A stretch of DNA of 64,000 bases from Actinomycetota bacterium (GTDB lineage: Bacteria > Actinomycetota > Actinomycetes > Streptosporangiales > Streptosporangiaceae). This document shows positions 16,780 through 25,536 of the stretch, piece by piece. Below the pieces are notes generated by a model. That model searched no databases and was not told the origin of the DNA. It worked only from the letters and a program-made list of their open reading frames with translations. Numbering within the stretch: the first letter of the stretch is position 1; each line of letters starts with the position of its first letter. A program made the position numbers and the translations under genes. The stretch covers positions 1 to 64,000 of the forward strand of contig PMSU01000084.1 of assembly GCA_003168255.1 (NCBI GenBank), written 5' to 3'.

Positions 16780-17259
16780 ATGAGCACGCCAGCCCGCGGC
16801 GGTACCGCGGCGCTCGCGCCCCGCGACCAGCCGCCGGGGAGCCGGGAGCGTCTGTTCGGCATCGGCGTCGCCGCGGCACGTGCGGGAGTATCGGAGCGGG
16901 CGCTCCGCTACTACCAGCAGCTCGGCCTGATCACCCCCTCGGGCCGCACGCCCGGCGGCCTGCGCCGCTACTCGCAGGACGACCTGGCCCGGGTGGCGCG
17001 CATCCGGCAGCTACAGACCCTGCTCGGCCTCAACCTCGACGAGATCGCGGTGGTGCTGCGCAACGAGGACCGGCTGGCAGAAATACGGCTGGCCTACCAC
17101 CGCCAGCTCACCAGCGACGCCGACCGCAGGGAACTGCTCCGCGAAAGTCTCACCCTGCAACAGGACCTGAGGGTGACCGTCGAAGCCAAGCGATCAGCCA
17201 TCGAAGGATTCCTCGCCGACCTCGACGCCCGCATCGCGCGCACCCGAAGCCTGCTCTGA
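16780..17259 (+). CDS. MerR-family transcriptional regulator
   Basis: 159 residues. The N-terminal MerR helix-turn-helix is clear (FGIGVAAARAGVSERALRYY, then GLITPSGRTPGGLRRYSQDDLARV). A coiled-coil dimer helix runs from about 105 to 150. No cysteine pair for metal binding is seen in the C-terminal part, so an organic ligand is more likely. It is co-transcribed with the MFS exporter; the palindrome at 14891-14904 is the probable site. Confidence 0.9.
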   Translation: MSTPARGGTAALAPRDQPPGSRERLFGIGVAAARAGVSERALRYYQQLGLITPSGRTPGGLRRYSQDDLARVARIRQLQTLLGLNLDEIAVVLRNEDRLAEIRLAYHRQLTSDADRRELLRESLTLQQDLRVTVEAKRSAIEGFLADLDARIARTRSLL

Positions 17260-17478
17260 CAGCCGGCCGGCCCGTGCACCGGGCCAGCTTGCCGGCGGCC
17301 GTGTTACAGATCGGCTTCCGTTATGCCGCGTTGAGCTTAGATCGGGGTATTGTCGAGGTTGATACCCGTCTGGGCCGGCGGCGCATCAGTCACGCGATCG
17401 TCGCCCGACGGCTGCCGCTCAAGACCCCGGCGGCACATCCCCCCGCCCGCCACGATGTGCAGCCCAGGAGTGTCCTTG

Positions 17479-18567
17479 ATGCGACCCCCCGGAACGGCAG
17501 GCGACGTGACCCAGTTGTCCGCCAGGCCAGCCGCCGCAGAGCCGGCACCGGTGCGCGGCAGCGACTACGCCCAGCTGTCTCATCAGGTCAAGCAGGCGGG
17601 GCTGCTGGAACGGCGCCCAGGACGCTACGTTTTGAGGACCACGGTCACCGTGGCGCTGATGGCTGCCGGATGGACCGCATTCGTCCTGGTGGGGAATTCA
17701 TGGTGGCAGCTGGCAGTGGCCGCGTTCCTGGCAGTCGCGTTCACCCAGTTCGGGTTCCTTGGCCACGACGCCGGGCACCGTCAGATCTCCGGCTCCCGGC
17801 GGACCAGCTATATCCTCGGCATCCTGCTCGGTAATCTCGGCATCGGGCTGAGCTACGGCTGGTGGGTCAGCAAGCACAACCGCCACCACGCCCACCCCAA
17901 CACCGAAGGCGCGGACCCCGATATCGCGATAGGCGCGCTGGCTTTCAGCGCCAGCCAGGCGCGCACCAGCCGGGGCCTGTCCCGGTTCGTGTTTCGCTAC
18001 CAGGCCTACCTGTTCTTCCCGCTGCTGCTCGGCGAAGCGATCAGCCTGCATACCGCGAGCATCAACGCCCTCGCCAGCCGGACCTCCCGCCGCCAGCCCG
18101 CCGAGGCGGCCCTGCTCGCCGCCCACGTGGCGGGCTACCTCACCATCGTTTTCCTGGTCCTGTCACCGGTGAAGGCAGTCGTGTTCATCCTGGTCCAGCA
18201 GGGCCTGTTTGGCCTATACCTGGGCGCCTCCTTCGCCCCCAATCACAAGGGCATGCCCATCCTGGACGCGGATGACCAGACCGACTTCCTGCGCCGGCAG
18301 GTACTCACTTCCCGCAACGTCCGCGGCGGCTGGCTGACCGACAACGCCCTGGGCGGCCTGAACTACCAGATCGAGCACCACCTGTTCCCCTCCATGCCCC
18401 GGGCCAACCTGCGACACTCCCAGGCCCTGATCAGGGAGTTTTGCCAGCAGCGAGGCGTGCCCTACTGCCAGGCCAGCCTGGTGGGCTCCTACGCCCAGGC
18501 GCTGCGCCACCTCAACTCCGTCGGCAGGGCGCTCCGGTCGGCACCGGACGCACCGCCGGCCGCCTGA
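17479..18567 (+). CDS. Membrane fatty acid desaturase (DesA3/linoleoyl-CoA type)
   Basis: 362 residues from the ATG at 17479, with AGGAG eight bases upstream; the longer open frame to 17350 is not supported. The histidine boxes are HDAGH, HNRHHAHPN and QIEHHLFP, the last typical of front-end or linoleoyl-type desaturases. Membrane helices lie near 55-100 and 205-255. It differs clearly in subfamily from the desaturase at 11935. Convergent with the GAF-ANTAR gene, seven bases apart. Confidence 0.9.
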   Translation: MRPPGTAGDVTQLSARPAAAEPAPVRGSDYAQLSHQVKQAGLLERRPGRYVLRTTVTVALMAAGWTAFVLVGNSWWQLAVAAFLAVAFTQFGFLGHDAGHRQISGSRRTSYILGILLGNLGIGLSYGWWVSKHNRHHAHPNTEGADPDIAIGALAFSASQARTSRGLSRFVFRYQAYLFFPLLLGEAISLHTASINALASRTSRRQPAEAALLAAHVAGYLTIVFLVLSPVKAVVFILVQQGLFGLYLGASFAPNHKGMPILDADDQTDFLRRQVLTSRNVRGGWLTDNALGGLNYQIEHHLFPSMPRANLRHSQALIREFCQQRGVPYCQASLVGSYAQALRHLNSVGRALRSAPDAPPAA

Positions 18568-18574
18568 CCCTGGC

Positions 18575-19393
18575 CTACGGCAAGGAATCGGCCGGTGAGT
18601 CCGGTTCCGGTGAGTGGCCCGATTTTCCTTGCGCCGGGGGGCGGGTGGCGGGCCGGCTGCCGCGGGCGATGTCAACGGTGCCACCGACGACGTCGCCGAC
18701 CAGCGCGGTGAGCGGGCGGTTGTGGTCGCGCGCATAGCGGCGCAGCATGACGAACGCCTGGTCGGGGGTCACCTGTAGCCGTTCGGCCAGGATTCCCTTG
18801 GCCTGCTCGATCATGACACGGCTGTTGAGCGCGGCTTGCAACTGCCCGGCCACAAGCTCCTGCTGGCGCACCGCTCGTTCCTGCAATATCCCGATGGTGG
18901 CCACATCCACCAGCGCCCTGGCCGCCCGCGCTACCGACGGGTCCAGGCCGTTGGGCTCGCTGCGGAACAGGTTCAGCGTCCCGATAACTTGATCGCGAAG
19001 CCGCATCGGGATGGCGTGCACCCCGGCAAAACCCATCTGCTGCGCGGCGGGCGCGAACCTGGGCCACCGCCTGACGGTTTCGTCGGCCCGGACGTCGCTG
19101 GCGATGACGACCTGCCCGGTGCGGTAACAGTCCAGGCAGGGACCCTCGTCGTTCTGGATCTGGAAAAGCTCAGCGATCCGGGCCTGCTCGGTCGAGGCAG
19201 CCACCAGCCGGAGCGCGCCGCGGCCATCGGCCAGCAGCAGCCCCGCCGCGTCTACGTTCAGTATCTCCACGCACCGCTCGGTGAGCGTATGCAGGAACTC
19301 CATCAGGTCGAAGCCGGCAACCAGGGTGTCGGCAAGCTCGACGAACGTCTGCGCCAGGCGCTCGTCCACGGTGGTAGCTGCCATAGCTGTCAC
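18575..19393 (-). CDS. GAF and ANTAR domain RNA-binding regulator
   Basis: 272 residues. A GAF domain covers about 25-165 (DAAGLLLAD, NDEGPCLDCYRTGQ). An ANTAR domain follows at about 175-230 (RVMIEQAKGILAERLQVTPDQAFVML cut to its key residues IEQAKG and AF.ML). ANTAR proteins bind RNA hairpins and prevent transcription termination. The last 30 residues are a low-complexity tail rich in Pro and Ser. The effector is unknown. Confidence 0.9.
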   Translation of the reverse strand: MTAMAATTVDERLAQTFVELADTLVAGFDLMEFLHTLTERCVEILNVDAAGLLLADGRGALRLVAASTEQARIAELFQIQNDEGPCLDCYRTGQVVIASDVRADETVRRWPRFAPAAQQMGFAGVHAIPMRLRDQVIGTLNLFRSEPNGLDPSVARAARALVDVATIGILQERAVRQQELVAGQLQAALNSRVMIEQAKGILAERLQVTPDQAFVMLRRYARDHNRPLTALVGDVVGGTVDIARGSRPATRPPAQGKSGHSPEPDSPADSLP

Positions 19394-19488
19394 AGTAGTC
19401 CCCGGCGCGGGTGCGGAAGCTCACCGCGACGGCGGCACTTTCGTTACACGCCCTGATGCCGGCGGTGCGATCACGGGTTGACCGGGGA

Positions 19489-19500
19489 CGTTCGGTATAA
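19489..19500 (+). promoter_or_regulatory. Promoter-like element CGTTCGGTATAA
   Basis: This 12-base string recurs, pointing toward a downstream gene, at 31461-31472 and 43892-43903 (both minus strand). Here it lies about 157 bases before the flippase-like gene. TATAAG could serve as a -10 element. The recurrence supports a shared sigma factor or regulator but does not prove it. Confidence 0.4.
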
Positions 19501-19656
19501 GCCTGCCCTTGCTGGCAGGGCTGGCATTAGGACGTGGCAGCGGGCTTCGGCCCATGGACGCCGCCCTGGCGGCGAGGTAGCGTCAAAGCATTGCTCCGGA
19601 CCCTGGCAGTTGCACCGCGGCACGTCACCGTTCACCGCCAGCAGGAACGGGATCCG

Positions 19657-20850
19657 ATGATGACCAGCGCCGAGCCGCCGGGGCGGCCAGCTGCTGCCGA
19701 GACCTGCCGGGACCGTGCTGTCGCCCGGCCGGGAAAGCCAGTGACCGCAGGGCCACGGCACCGGCGCCTCCGGTCGTACCTGCGCACCGTGGCGTCGCTG
19801 GCCCTCATCGCGGCCATATTCGGGTTCGCCTTACCGCATTTCGCGTCCTACCGCAGCGTGTGGGCGAGCGTGGACGCGATGACATGGTGGCAGGCCCTGC
19901 TCGTGGCCGCGGCGGCCGCCGCCAGCATGATCTCTACCTGGGTCATGATCTGCGCGGTACTGCCATCGATACGGCTGCGCGAGGCGGCGGTGGTCAACCT
20001 CGGCTCTAACGCGGTGGCGAACACGCTGCCCGCCGGCGGTGCGCTCGGCCTGGGGGTCAGCTGGGCGATGCTCTCCAGCTGGGGCGTCGGCACGGCGGAA
20101 TACGTGCTCTACACCCTCGTGTCGGGAATCTGGAATGTCTTTGCCCGGCTCGGCCTGCCGGTCCTTGCCCTGCTGCTGCTGGTGACGGCCACCAGGCCCG
20201 ATGCCATCCTGATCGCCGCCGCGGCCACTGGCCTGGCCTTCCTCGCGGTCGTGGTGGCCGGACTCTGCCTCTTCCTGCGCAGCGAGTCCTTCGCGCTCCG
20301 CGCGGGCCAGGTGCTGGAGCGAGTAGCGGCCATCGGCTACCGGCTGGTGCGGCGGCAGCCGGCCCGCCAGCTCGGCGAATCGCTGCTCGGCTTCCGCGAC
20401 CGGGCCGCCGCCCTGCTCACCGCGCGCGGCTGGTGGATCTCCGCCACCACGACAGCGAGCCAGCTCACCTTGTGGCTCGTCCTGCTGGCGTGCCTGCGCG
20501 GCACCGGCCTGTCCCAGGCCCAGGTGTCCTGGCAGACCTCCCTTGCGGCGTTCGCGTTCGTCCGGCTGCTGACCGCCCTGCCGCTCACCCCGGGCGGTGT
20601 CGGGATCACCGAACTCGGCCTGGTGGGCATCCTGGCCGAGGGCGCCGACCACAGGGTCAGCGCGCAGGTGACCGCCGCCGTGCTGTTGTACCGGGCCGTC
20701 ACCTACCTGCCCCCGATCCCGCTCGGCGCCCTCGCCTGCCTCGCCTGGCGGCACGCGCCCTGGCTTATCCACGCCAGTGATCAACCGGAGCCTGCCGCGC
20801 AGGTTCACCCCGCTAGCGCACCCGAGGTCCCCAGCAGCACGGCGGCTTAG
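19657..20850 (+). CDS. Flippase-like integral membrane protein (UPF0104/YbhN family)
   Basis: 397 residues from the ATG at 19657 (AGGAACGGGA upstream). There are about eight to nine membrane helices, the motif NAVANTLPAGGALGLG near 115-130, and TPGGVGITELGL near 315, both typical of the lysylphosphatidylglycerol synthetase transmembrane (flippase) family. Related proteins move lipids or lipid-linked sugars across the membrane. No synthetase domain is attached. The GT87 gene two loci downstream is a possible partner. Confidence 0.86.
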   Translation: MMTSAEPPGRPAAAETCRDRAVARPGKPVTAGPRHRRLRSYLRTVASLALIAAIFGFALPHFASYRSVWASVDAMTWWQALLVAAAAAASMISTWVMICAVLPSIRLREAAVVNLGSNAVANTLPAGGALGLGVSWAMLSSWGVGTAEYVLYTLVSGIWNVFARLGLPVLALLLLVTATRPDAILIAAAATGLAFLAVVVAGLCLFLRSESFALRAGQVLERVAAIGYRLVRRQPARQLGESLLGFRDRAAALLTARGWWISATTTASQLTLWLVLLACLRGTGLSQAQVSWQTSLAAFAFVRLLTALPLTPGGVGITELGLVGILAEGADHRVSAQVTAAVLLYRAVTYLPPIPLGALACLAWRHAPWLIHASDQPEPAAQVHPASAPEVPSSTAA

Positions 20851-20949
20851 ACACCAGGGCGGCTTGACTCCTGTCTCGATGGGTTGATGACCAACTAATT
20901 TCTAGAAAAGCATTGCTAGTCATTTATTGCTTATGTATCCTGGGAAGCA

Positions 20950-20989
20950 GACCCGGGAAGGTGCCAGCGAAAGCCGGCTATCCCGGGTC
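20950..20989 (+). promoter_or_regulatory. Structured leader: perfect hairpin before a ribosome site
   Basis: GACCCGGGA (20950-20958) pairs perfectly with TCCCGGGTC (20981-20989). An inner GCC/GGC pairing is possible. GGAGGAAG follows within a few bases and then GTG at 21007, so the structure could modulate access to that ribosome site. It does not fit a riboswitch class I recognise. Confidence 0.45.
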
Positions 20990-21006
20990 ACTGGAGGAAG
21001 CAGGCC

Positions 21007-21219
21007 GTGGTCTTTATCGGCCTGGTCATCCTCATCGCCTGCCCACGGTGCCGCGCATTCGGCACACGTCGTAGGCGCCCGAGACTAGTTCGCCGGGTCA
21101 TCCCCCCCCCCGGCCCGGCGAACTTTCGGGTGCAAAAACGGCCCGCACCGAAGGTATGCACCGGGCAGCCGTGCTCCGACCGCCAAAGTATTCGCCCGCC
21201 TGGCCATTACCGGCGATAG
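21007..21219 (+). CDS. Possible small membrane protein or leader peptide
   Basis: The GTG is well placed after GGAGGAAG. The first ten residues (VVFIGLVILI) are hydrophobic, then a very basic stretch follows (TRRRRPRLVRR). The frame stays open for 70 codons, but a terminator-like hairpin at 21088-21123 lies inside it. The real product may be shorter or not made. Its layout, with a structured leader and a short hydrophobic start, resembles the small ORF at 11112. Confidence 0.3.
   Translation: MVFIGLVILIACPRCRAFGTRRRRPRLVRRVIPPPGPANFRVQKRPAPKVCTGQPCSDRQSIRPPGHYRR
21088..21123. terminator. Terminator-like hairpin with a C10 loop tract
   Basis: GTTCGCCGGG (21088-21097) and CCCGGCGAAC (21114-21123) form perfect ten-base arms around a loop with ten consecutive C. 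No U-tract follows, so it may be a factor-assisted terminator or an mRNA-stabilising stem. The rest of 20851-21343 holds only the A/T-rich stretch near 20890-20935, probably a promoter, and the features above. Confidence 0.5.
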
Positions 21220-21343
21220 AGCCGATCTTCTCGGCGTTTTTTCAGGTCCTGCTGGTGTGCAATAGTTGGGAGAGCGGGTTGAGGGCATTTCGAACGCTGG
21301 CAGTCACGTCGGCGCCGTCCCCGATCCTGGTTAACCCGGCGTC

Positions 21344-22267
21344 ATGCCCGGGGATGGGACGGCCGAGATGTTCGGCTTCAAAAGCATCCGCCAGTACGAG
21401 CAAGGCATCGTCTTCCGCTGGGGCAGGGTGCTGCCCGGCATCCGCAAACCCGGACTGACCTGGGTCAACCCGTTGACTGAGCGGCTCACCAAGGTCAACG
21501 TGCAGATCGTCACGGCGGCTATCCCCGCCCAGGAGACCATCACCCGCGACAACGTCACCCTGCGCGTCGACGCGGTTGTCTACTACCGGGTCGTCGACCC
21601 GGTCAAGGCAATCGTCAACGTGCAGAACTACCACTTCGCCATCTCCCAGGTCGCCCAGACCTCGCTGCGGTCAGTCATCGGCCGCAGCAACATGGACCAG
21701 TTGCTGTCCGAGCGCGAGAAGATAAACGCCCAGCTCAAGGACGTCATCGACGAGCCGACCGAGCAGCCATGGGGAGTCCGGGTTGAACGGGTCGAGGTAA
21801 AGGACATTTCCCTGCCCGAATCGATGAAACGCTCGATGTCACGGCAGGCAGAAGCCGAACGCGAGCGCCGCGCACGGATCATCTCCGCTGACGGCGAATA
21901 CCAGGCCTCCAAGAAGCTCGCCCAGGCCGCCGGCGTCATGGCCGCCGACCCGGCCGCTTTGCAGCTCCGACTCCTGCAGACCGTCGTCGAGGTTGCCGCA
22001 GAGAAGAACAGCACCCTCATCATGCCTTTCCCGGTAGAACTGCTGCGCTTCTTCGACCGCGCCGCCAGCCCGGCCAGCAAGGCCCGGCCGCCAGCCGAGA
22101 AAGTTCCCGCCGCAGCCACCGCGGCGCCCATCCCCGCAGTGCCCGCCAAGACCGGGCCCGCTAAGACATTGCCCGCTAAGACATTGCCCGCAAGCCTGCC
22201 AGCCAGCGCCGGCGCCGCCTTGATCGCGCCCCTCAACAGCGTCCCGAAAACTCCAATCGCCCGCTGA
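21344..22267 (+). CDS. Slipin/stomatin-like SPFH (band 7) protein without N-terminal anchor
   Basis: 307 residues. The SPFH core is intact: SIRQYEQGIVFRWGRVLPG, then the IPAQETITRDNVTLRVDAV block and the coiled helix SMSRQAEAERERRARIISA. Family members normally begin with a membrane-inserting hydrophobic segment; here the core starts within twelve residues and an in-frame TAA lies just upstream (21332-21334). The last 80 residues are Ala/Pro/Lys-rich with a duplicated PAKTL. These proteins organise membrane domains. An ATG at 21368 is an alternative start. Confidence 0.86.
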   Translation: MPGDGTAEMFGFKSIRQYEQGIVFRWGRVLPGIRKPGLTWVNPLTERLTKVNVQIVTAAIPAQETITRDNVTLRVDAVVYYRVVDPVKAIVNVQNYHFAISQVAQTSLRSVIGRSNMDQLLSEREKINAQLKDVIDEPTEQPWGVRVERVEVKDISLPESMKRSMSRQAEAERERRARIISADGEYQASKKLAQAAGVMAADPAALQLRLLQTVVEVAAEKNSTLIMPFPVELLRFFDRAASPASKARPPAEKVPAAATAAPIPAVPAKTGPAKTLPAKTLPASLPASAGAALIAPLNSVPKTPIAR

Positions 22268-22451
22268 GCTAGTCGCGCGAACCCTTCGCTGGGCTCCCGG
22301 TGCCGTCCGCGCTTCAAGGGAGGCAAACTCTTGGTGTACCGCTGCGAGTAAACCTCCAGCCGCGCATATCCTGTCCCGGGTAGTGGCGTCGTGCCCGAAG
22401 CCGGAGGATCGTGGCGGGCGCGGCAGCGGTCCGACGGAGGGATGCCGAAAA

Positions 22452-23813
22452 GTGCGGGCACGGACAGCTGAGGCGGGCTCAGGCCAGGCGGGATCAAGCC
22501 AGCCGGGACCGGGTGAGGCCGCGGCTCCGGCAGCGCATCAGGGCCGCGGAATCGCCTATGCGGCCACCGCTTTCGTGATCTCGCTGATCGCCTACACGGC
22601 CGACATAGCGCTCCATTCTCATCTTCACCTGCTGTCCTGGTTCGACCTCGATGTCTACAACGACGCGGGCCTGATAGCGCGGCATCATCCAGCTTCGCTG
22701 TACACCTGGCAGCTTCAGCCGGGCATCAAATTCACCTACACGCCATTCGCCGCGCTGGTGTTCGATCTCGGCTCCAGGCTGGCCGTGCCGGTCCTGCACT
22801 GGGGGATGACGCTGGTCAGCATCGCCGTGCTGCCGGCAGTCGTGTGGCTGACGTTCGGCGCGCTGGGCTGGCGCGGCCGGGAACGCCTGACGGCGACGCT
22901 CGCGGTCGCCGCGGTGGCCCTGTGGACCGAGCCAGTGGTGCGGGCGCTGGAGCTGGGCCAGATCGAGCTGCTCCTGATGGCGCTGATCGTCTGGGACCTC
23001 TGCCAGAACGACCGGCGGGCGTGGAAGGGCGCTGGTATCGGGCTGGCGGCGGGAATCAAGATGGTTCCGCTGATCTTCATCCCTTACCTGGTGCTCTGCG
23101 GCAAGATTCGGCAAGCGGTCGTTGCCGCGGCCGCGTTCGGCTGCACGGCGGTAGCCGGCTTCGCACTGCTACCGCACGCCTCCACGAAATGGTGGCTGAC
23201 CGGGTATTTCCTGCACGCAGGCAACGTCGGTGATGTCGGTTCGCTGGTGAACCAGTCGCTGCTCGCCGTCATCACCCGGGCGATGGGCGGCGTGTCCGCC
23301 GCTACCCCGGTATGGCTGCCGATCGCGGTGCTGACCGCCGCGGCTGGCCTGACTGCCGGAGCGCTGCTGCACCGGCGGGGGCGGCCGGCGGCCGGCTGGG
23401 TGACCTGCGCCTTGACCGGGCTACTGGTCTCGCCGGTCAGCTGGGATCACCACTGGGTATGGGTCGTACCGGGCCTCATCGTCCTGATTGACCGTGCGGT
23501 GCGCAGTCATGGCCGGGCCCGCTGGATGTGGTGGGCGCTGGCCGCGGCCGTGACGGCCGTGTACGGCGGCTGGCCGGGTCACTGGACAGGTCCGCATGCC
23601 TTCGTCCTGCACTACGGGATGATCGGTTTCTTCATCGGCCCGCATCCGGTGAACGAGATCTACCACCTGCACGGGATTCAGCTGCTCAGCTGGAACCTCT
23701 TCGCCGTCGGCGGCATGGTGATGCTGGCCTTCGCGCTGGTCGCCGCTGTGCGCACGTGGCGGAGCGGGAGCGCGGCGACCAGCGCGAAACCCGCTGACCT
23801 GCCCGCGTCATGA
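22452..23813 (+). CDS. GT87-family polyprenyl-phosphate-mannose mannosyltransferase
   Basis: 453 residues from a GTG at 22452 with GGAGGG ten bases upstream; an earlier GTG at 22383 extends it but lacks a ribosome site. About ten membrane helices are seen. The first loop carries DLDVYNDAG, matching the catalytic Asp region of GT-C enzymes, and KFTYTPFAAL follows. Later, SPVSWDHHWVW is typical of DUF2029/PimE-like alpha-1,2-mannosyltransferases. It probably decorates lipoglycans or glycans outside the membrane. Confidence 0.87.
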   Translation: MRARTAEAGSGQAGSSQPGPGEAAAPAAHQGRGIAYAATAFVISLIAYTADIALHSHLHLLSWFDLDVYNDAGLIARHHPASLYTWQLQPGIKFTYTPFAALVFDLGSRLAVPVLHWGMTLVSIAVLPAVVWLTFGALGWRGRERLTATLAVAAVALWTEPVVRALELGQIELLLMALIVWDLCQNDRRAWKGAGIGLAAGIKMVPLIFIPYLVLCGKIRQAVVAAAAFGCTAVAGFALLPHASTKWWLTGYFLHAGNVGDVGSLVNQSLLAVITRAMGGVSAATPVWLPIAVLTAAAGLTAGALLHRRGRPAAGWVTCALTGLLVSPVSWDHHWVWVVPGLIVLIDRAVRSHGRARWMWWALAAAVTAVYGGWPGHWTGPHAFVLHYGMIGFFIGPHPVNEIYHLHGIQLLSWNLFAVGGMVMLAFALVAAVRTWRSGSAATSAKPADLPAS

Positions 23814-23831
23814 ACCCAGTGGAGGCATCTC

Positions 23832-25403
23832 GTGGAAACGCCCCTGACTCCCCTTGATTTCGCCCGCCGGACCCGGCGTCTGCATGGTTCCCGCGAGGCG
23901 GTGGTCGATGGTGATCTGCGACTGTCGTATGAGGAGTTCTTCGATCGGTGTGACCGGTGGTCGGCGGCGCTGGCGGGGCTTGGCGTGCAGCGCGGCGACC
24001 GGGTGGCCACGATCGCGCCGAACACCCATGCGCAGCTGGAGTCCTTCTACGCGGTGCCGCAACTCGGTGCCGTGCTGGTGCCGGTCAACTACCGGTTGAC
24101 CGCGGCGGACTTCGTCTACATCGTGAACCACTCGGGCGCCAGCGTGGTCTGCGTGGACCGGGACTACCTGGACGCGGTGGACGGCGTCCGCGACCAGATG
24201 CCGGACGTGCGGCACTTCGTGGCGTTCGAAGCCGCCAGGGATGGCTGGCTGGATTACGAGGCGGCGATCGCCGCGGCCGTTCCAGCCGCAGAGCGAGTGG
24301 AGATCGACGAGCGGGACCTGCTCACGATCAACTACACCAGCGGGACAACTGCGCGGCCGAAAGGAGTGATGATCACCCACCGGAACGCGGCGATGAACTC
24401 GATCGGCACCCTGCTGCATATGCCCATCGGCGTGGGTGAGCACTACCTGTGGACGCTGCCGATGTTCCACGCGAACGGCTGGACTTACACCTGGACGGTG
24501 ACCGCGGCCGCAGGCACCCACATCTGCCTGCGCAAGGTCGACCCGGCGGCCGTGTTCAAGCTGATCCGCGACGAAGATGTGCGCCTGCTGTGCGCGGCGC
24601 CCACGGTGCTGATCTCGCTGGCCAGCGCTTCGGCGCAGACCCGGGGTGAGGTGCCGGGCGGGGTTCGCATCGTAACGGCCGGGGCGCCGCCGGCCGCCGC
24701 CACCATCGAGCGGCTCGAGGGGGAGTTCGGCTGGCAGGTCACGCACGTCTACGGGCTCACCGAGACGGCTCCGTTCATCCTGGTCTGCGCCCCGCTGCCC
24801 GAGCACGAGGCGCTGTCGCCGTCAGACCGTGCGGTGATGAAGGCGCGACAGGGAGTCGAGCTGCTCACCTCTGGCGAGCTGCGGGTAGCCGACGACGCCG
24901 GCCAGGAGGTCCCCGCCGACGGCCAGACCCTGGGCGAGATCGTCGTCCGGGGGAACGTCGTCATGCAGGGCTACTACAACGATCAGGAAGCGACGCAGCA
25001 CGCGATGGGCGACGGCTGGTTCCACAGCGGCGACGCCGCCGTGGTGCACCCCGACGGCTACGTGGAGATCCGCGACCGGCTCAAGGACGTCATCATCAGC
25101 GGCGGGGAAAACATCTCCTCGGTGGAGGTAGAGGGAACCCTGCTGCGTCACCCGGCCGTCCAGGAGGCCGCGATCGTCGGGCTGCCGCACGCCAAGTGGG
25201 GAGAGGCACCGCATGCGTTCGTCGTGCTGCGCGAGGACGCCAGCGCGACCCCCGACGAGCTGATTGCCTTCGTCCGCGAGCGCTTGGCCCACTTCAAGGC
25301 CCCGCACAGCGTCACCTTCGTCACCGAGCTGCCCAAGACCGCCACCGGCAAGATCCAGAAGTACGTCCTGCGCCAGGGCGCTCCCAACCTCACTGCCCAG
25401 TAG
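23832..25403 (+). CDS. Acyl-CoA synthetase (AMP-forming)
   Basis: 523 residues from a GTG with GGAGG six bases upstream. The AMP-binding P-loop is INYTSGTTARPKGVMITHRN around residue 165. YGLTET near 305, then HSGDAAVVHPDGYVEIRDRLKD near 400, and the catalytic lysine region PKTATGKIQKY near 505 are all intact. It activates a medium-chain or aryl carboxylic acid to its CoA ester. It lies 18 bases after the GT87 gene, so the two may be co-transcribed although their roles differ. Confidence 0.92.
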   Translation: METPLTPLDFARRTRRLHGSREAVVDGDLRLSYEEFFDRCDRWSAALAGLGVQRGDRVATIAPNTHAQLESFYAVPQLGAVLVPVNYRLTAADFVYIVNHSGASVVCVDRDYLDAVDGVRDQMPDVRHFVAFEAARDGWLDYEAAIAAAVPAAERVEIDERDLLTINYTSGTTARPKGVMITHRNAAMNSIGTLLHMPIGVGEHYLWTLPMFHANGWTYTWTVTAAAGTHICLRKVDPAAVFKLIRDEDVRLLCAAPTVLISLASASAQTRGEVPGGVRIVTAGAPPAAATIERLEGEFGWQVTHVYGLTETAPFILVCAPLPEHEALSPSDRAVMKARQGVELLTSGELRVADDAGQEVPADGQTLGEIVVRGNVVMQGYYNDQEATQHAMGDGWFHSGDAAVVHPDGYVEIRDRLKDVIISGGENISSVEVEGTLLRHPAVQEAAIVGLPHAKWGEAPHAFVVLREDASATPDELIAFVRERLAHFKAPHSVTFVTELPKTATGKIQKYVLRQGAPNLTAQ

Positions 25404-25536
25404 GCCAGCCTGCGGGTCCGCGCCGCGCCCCACGCTGGCCAGGTGAGCCTCCCGGCTGGGAATCGGGTAGAGTACTCATATACGTAATGAGGCGCAGCCA
25501 TCAGGGCGCGCCGGTCGTACCCCGCTCAGTGAGCGA

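Noticed and set aside
20950-20989. Known riboswitch class
   Set aside because: The stem is perfect, but no conserved core of a cobalamin, ydaO, glycine or SAM riboswitch is recognisable.
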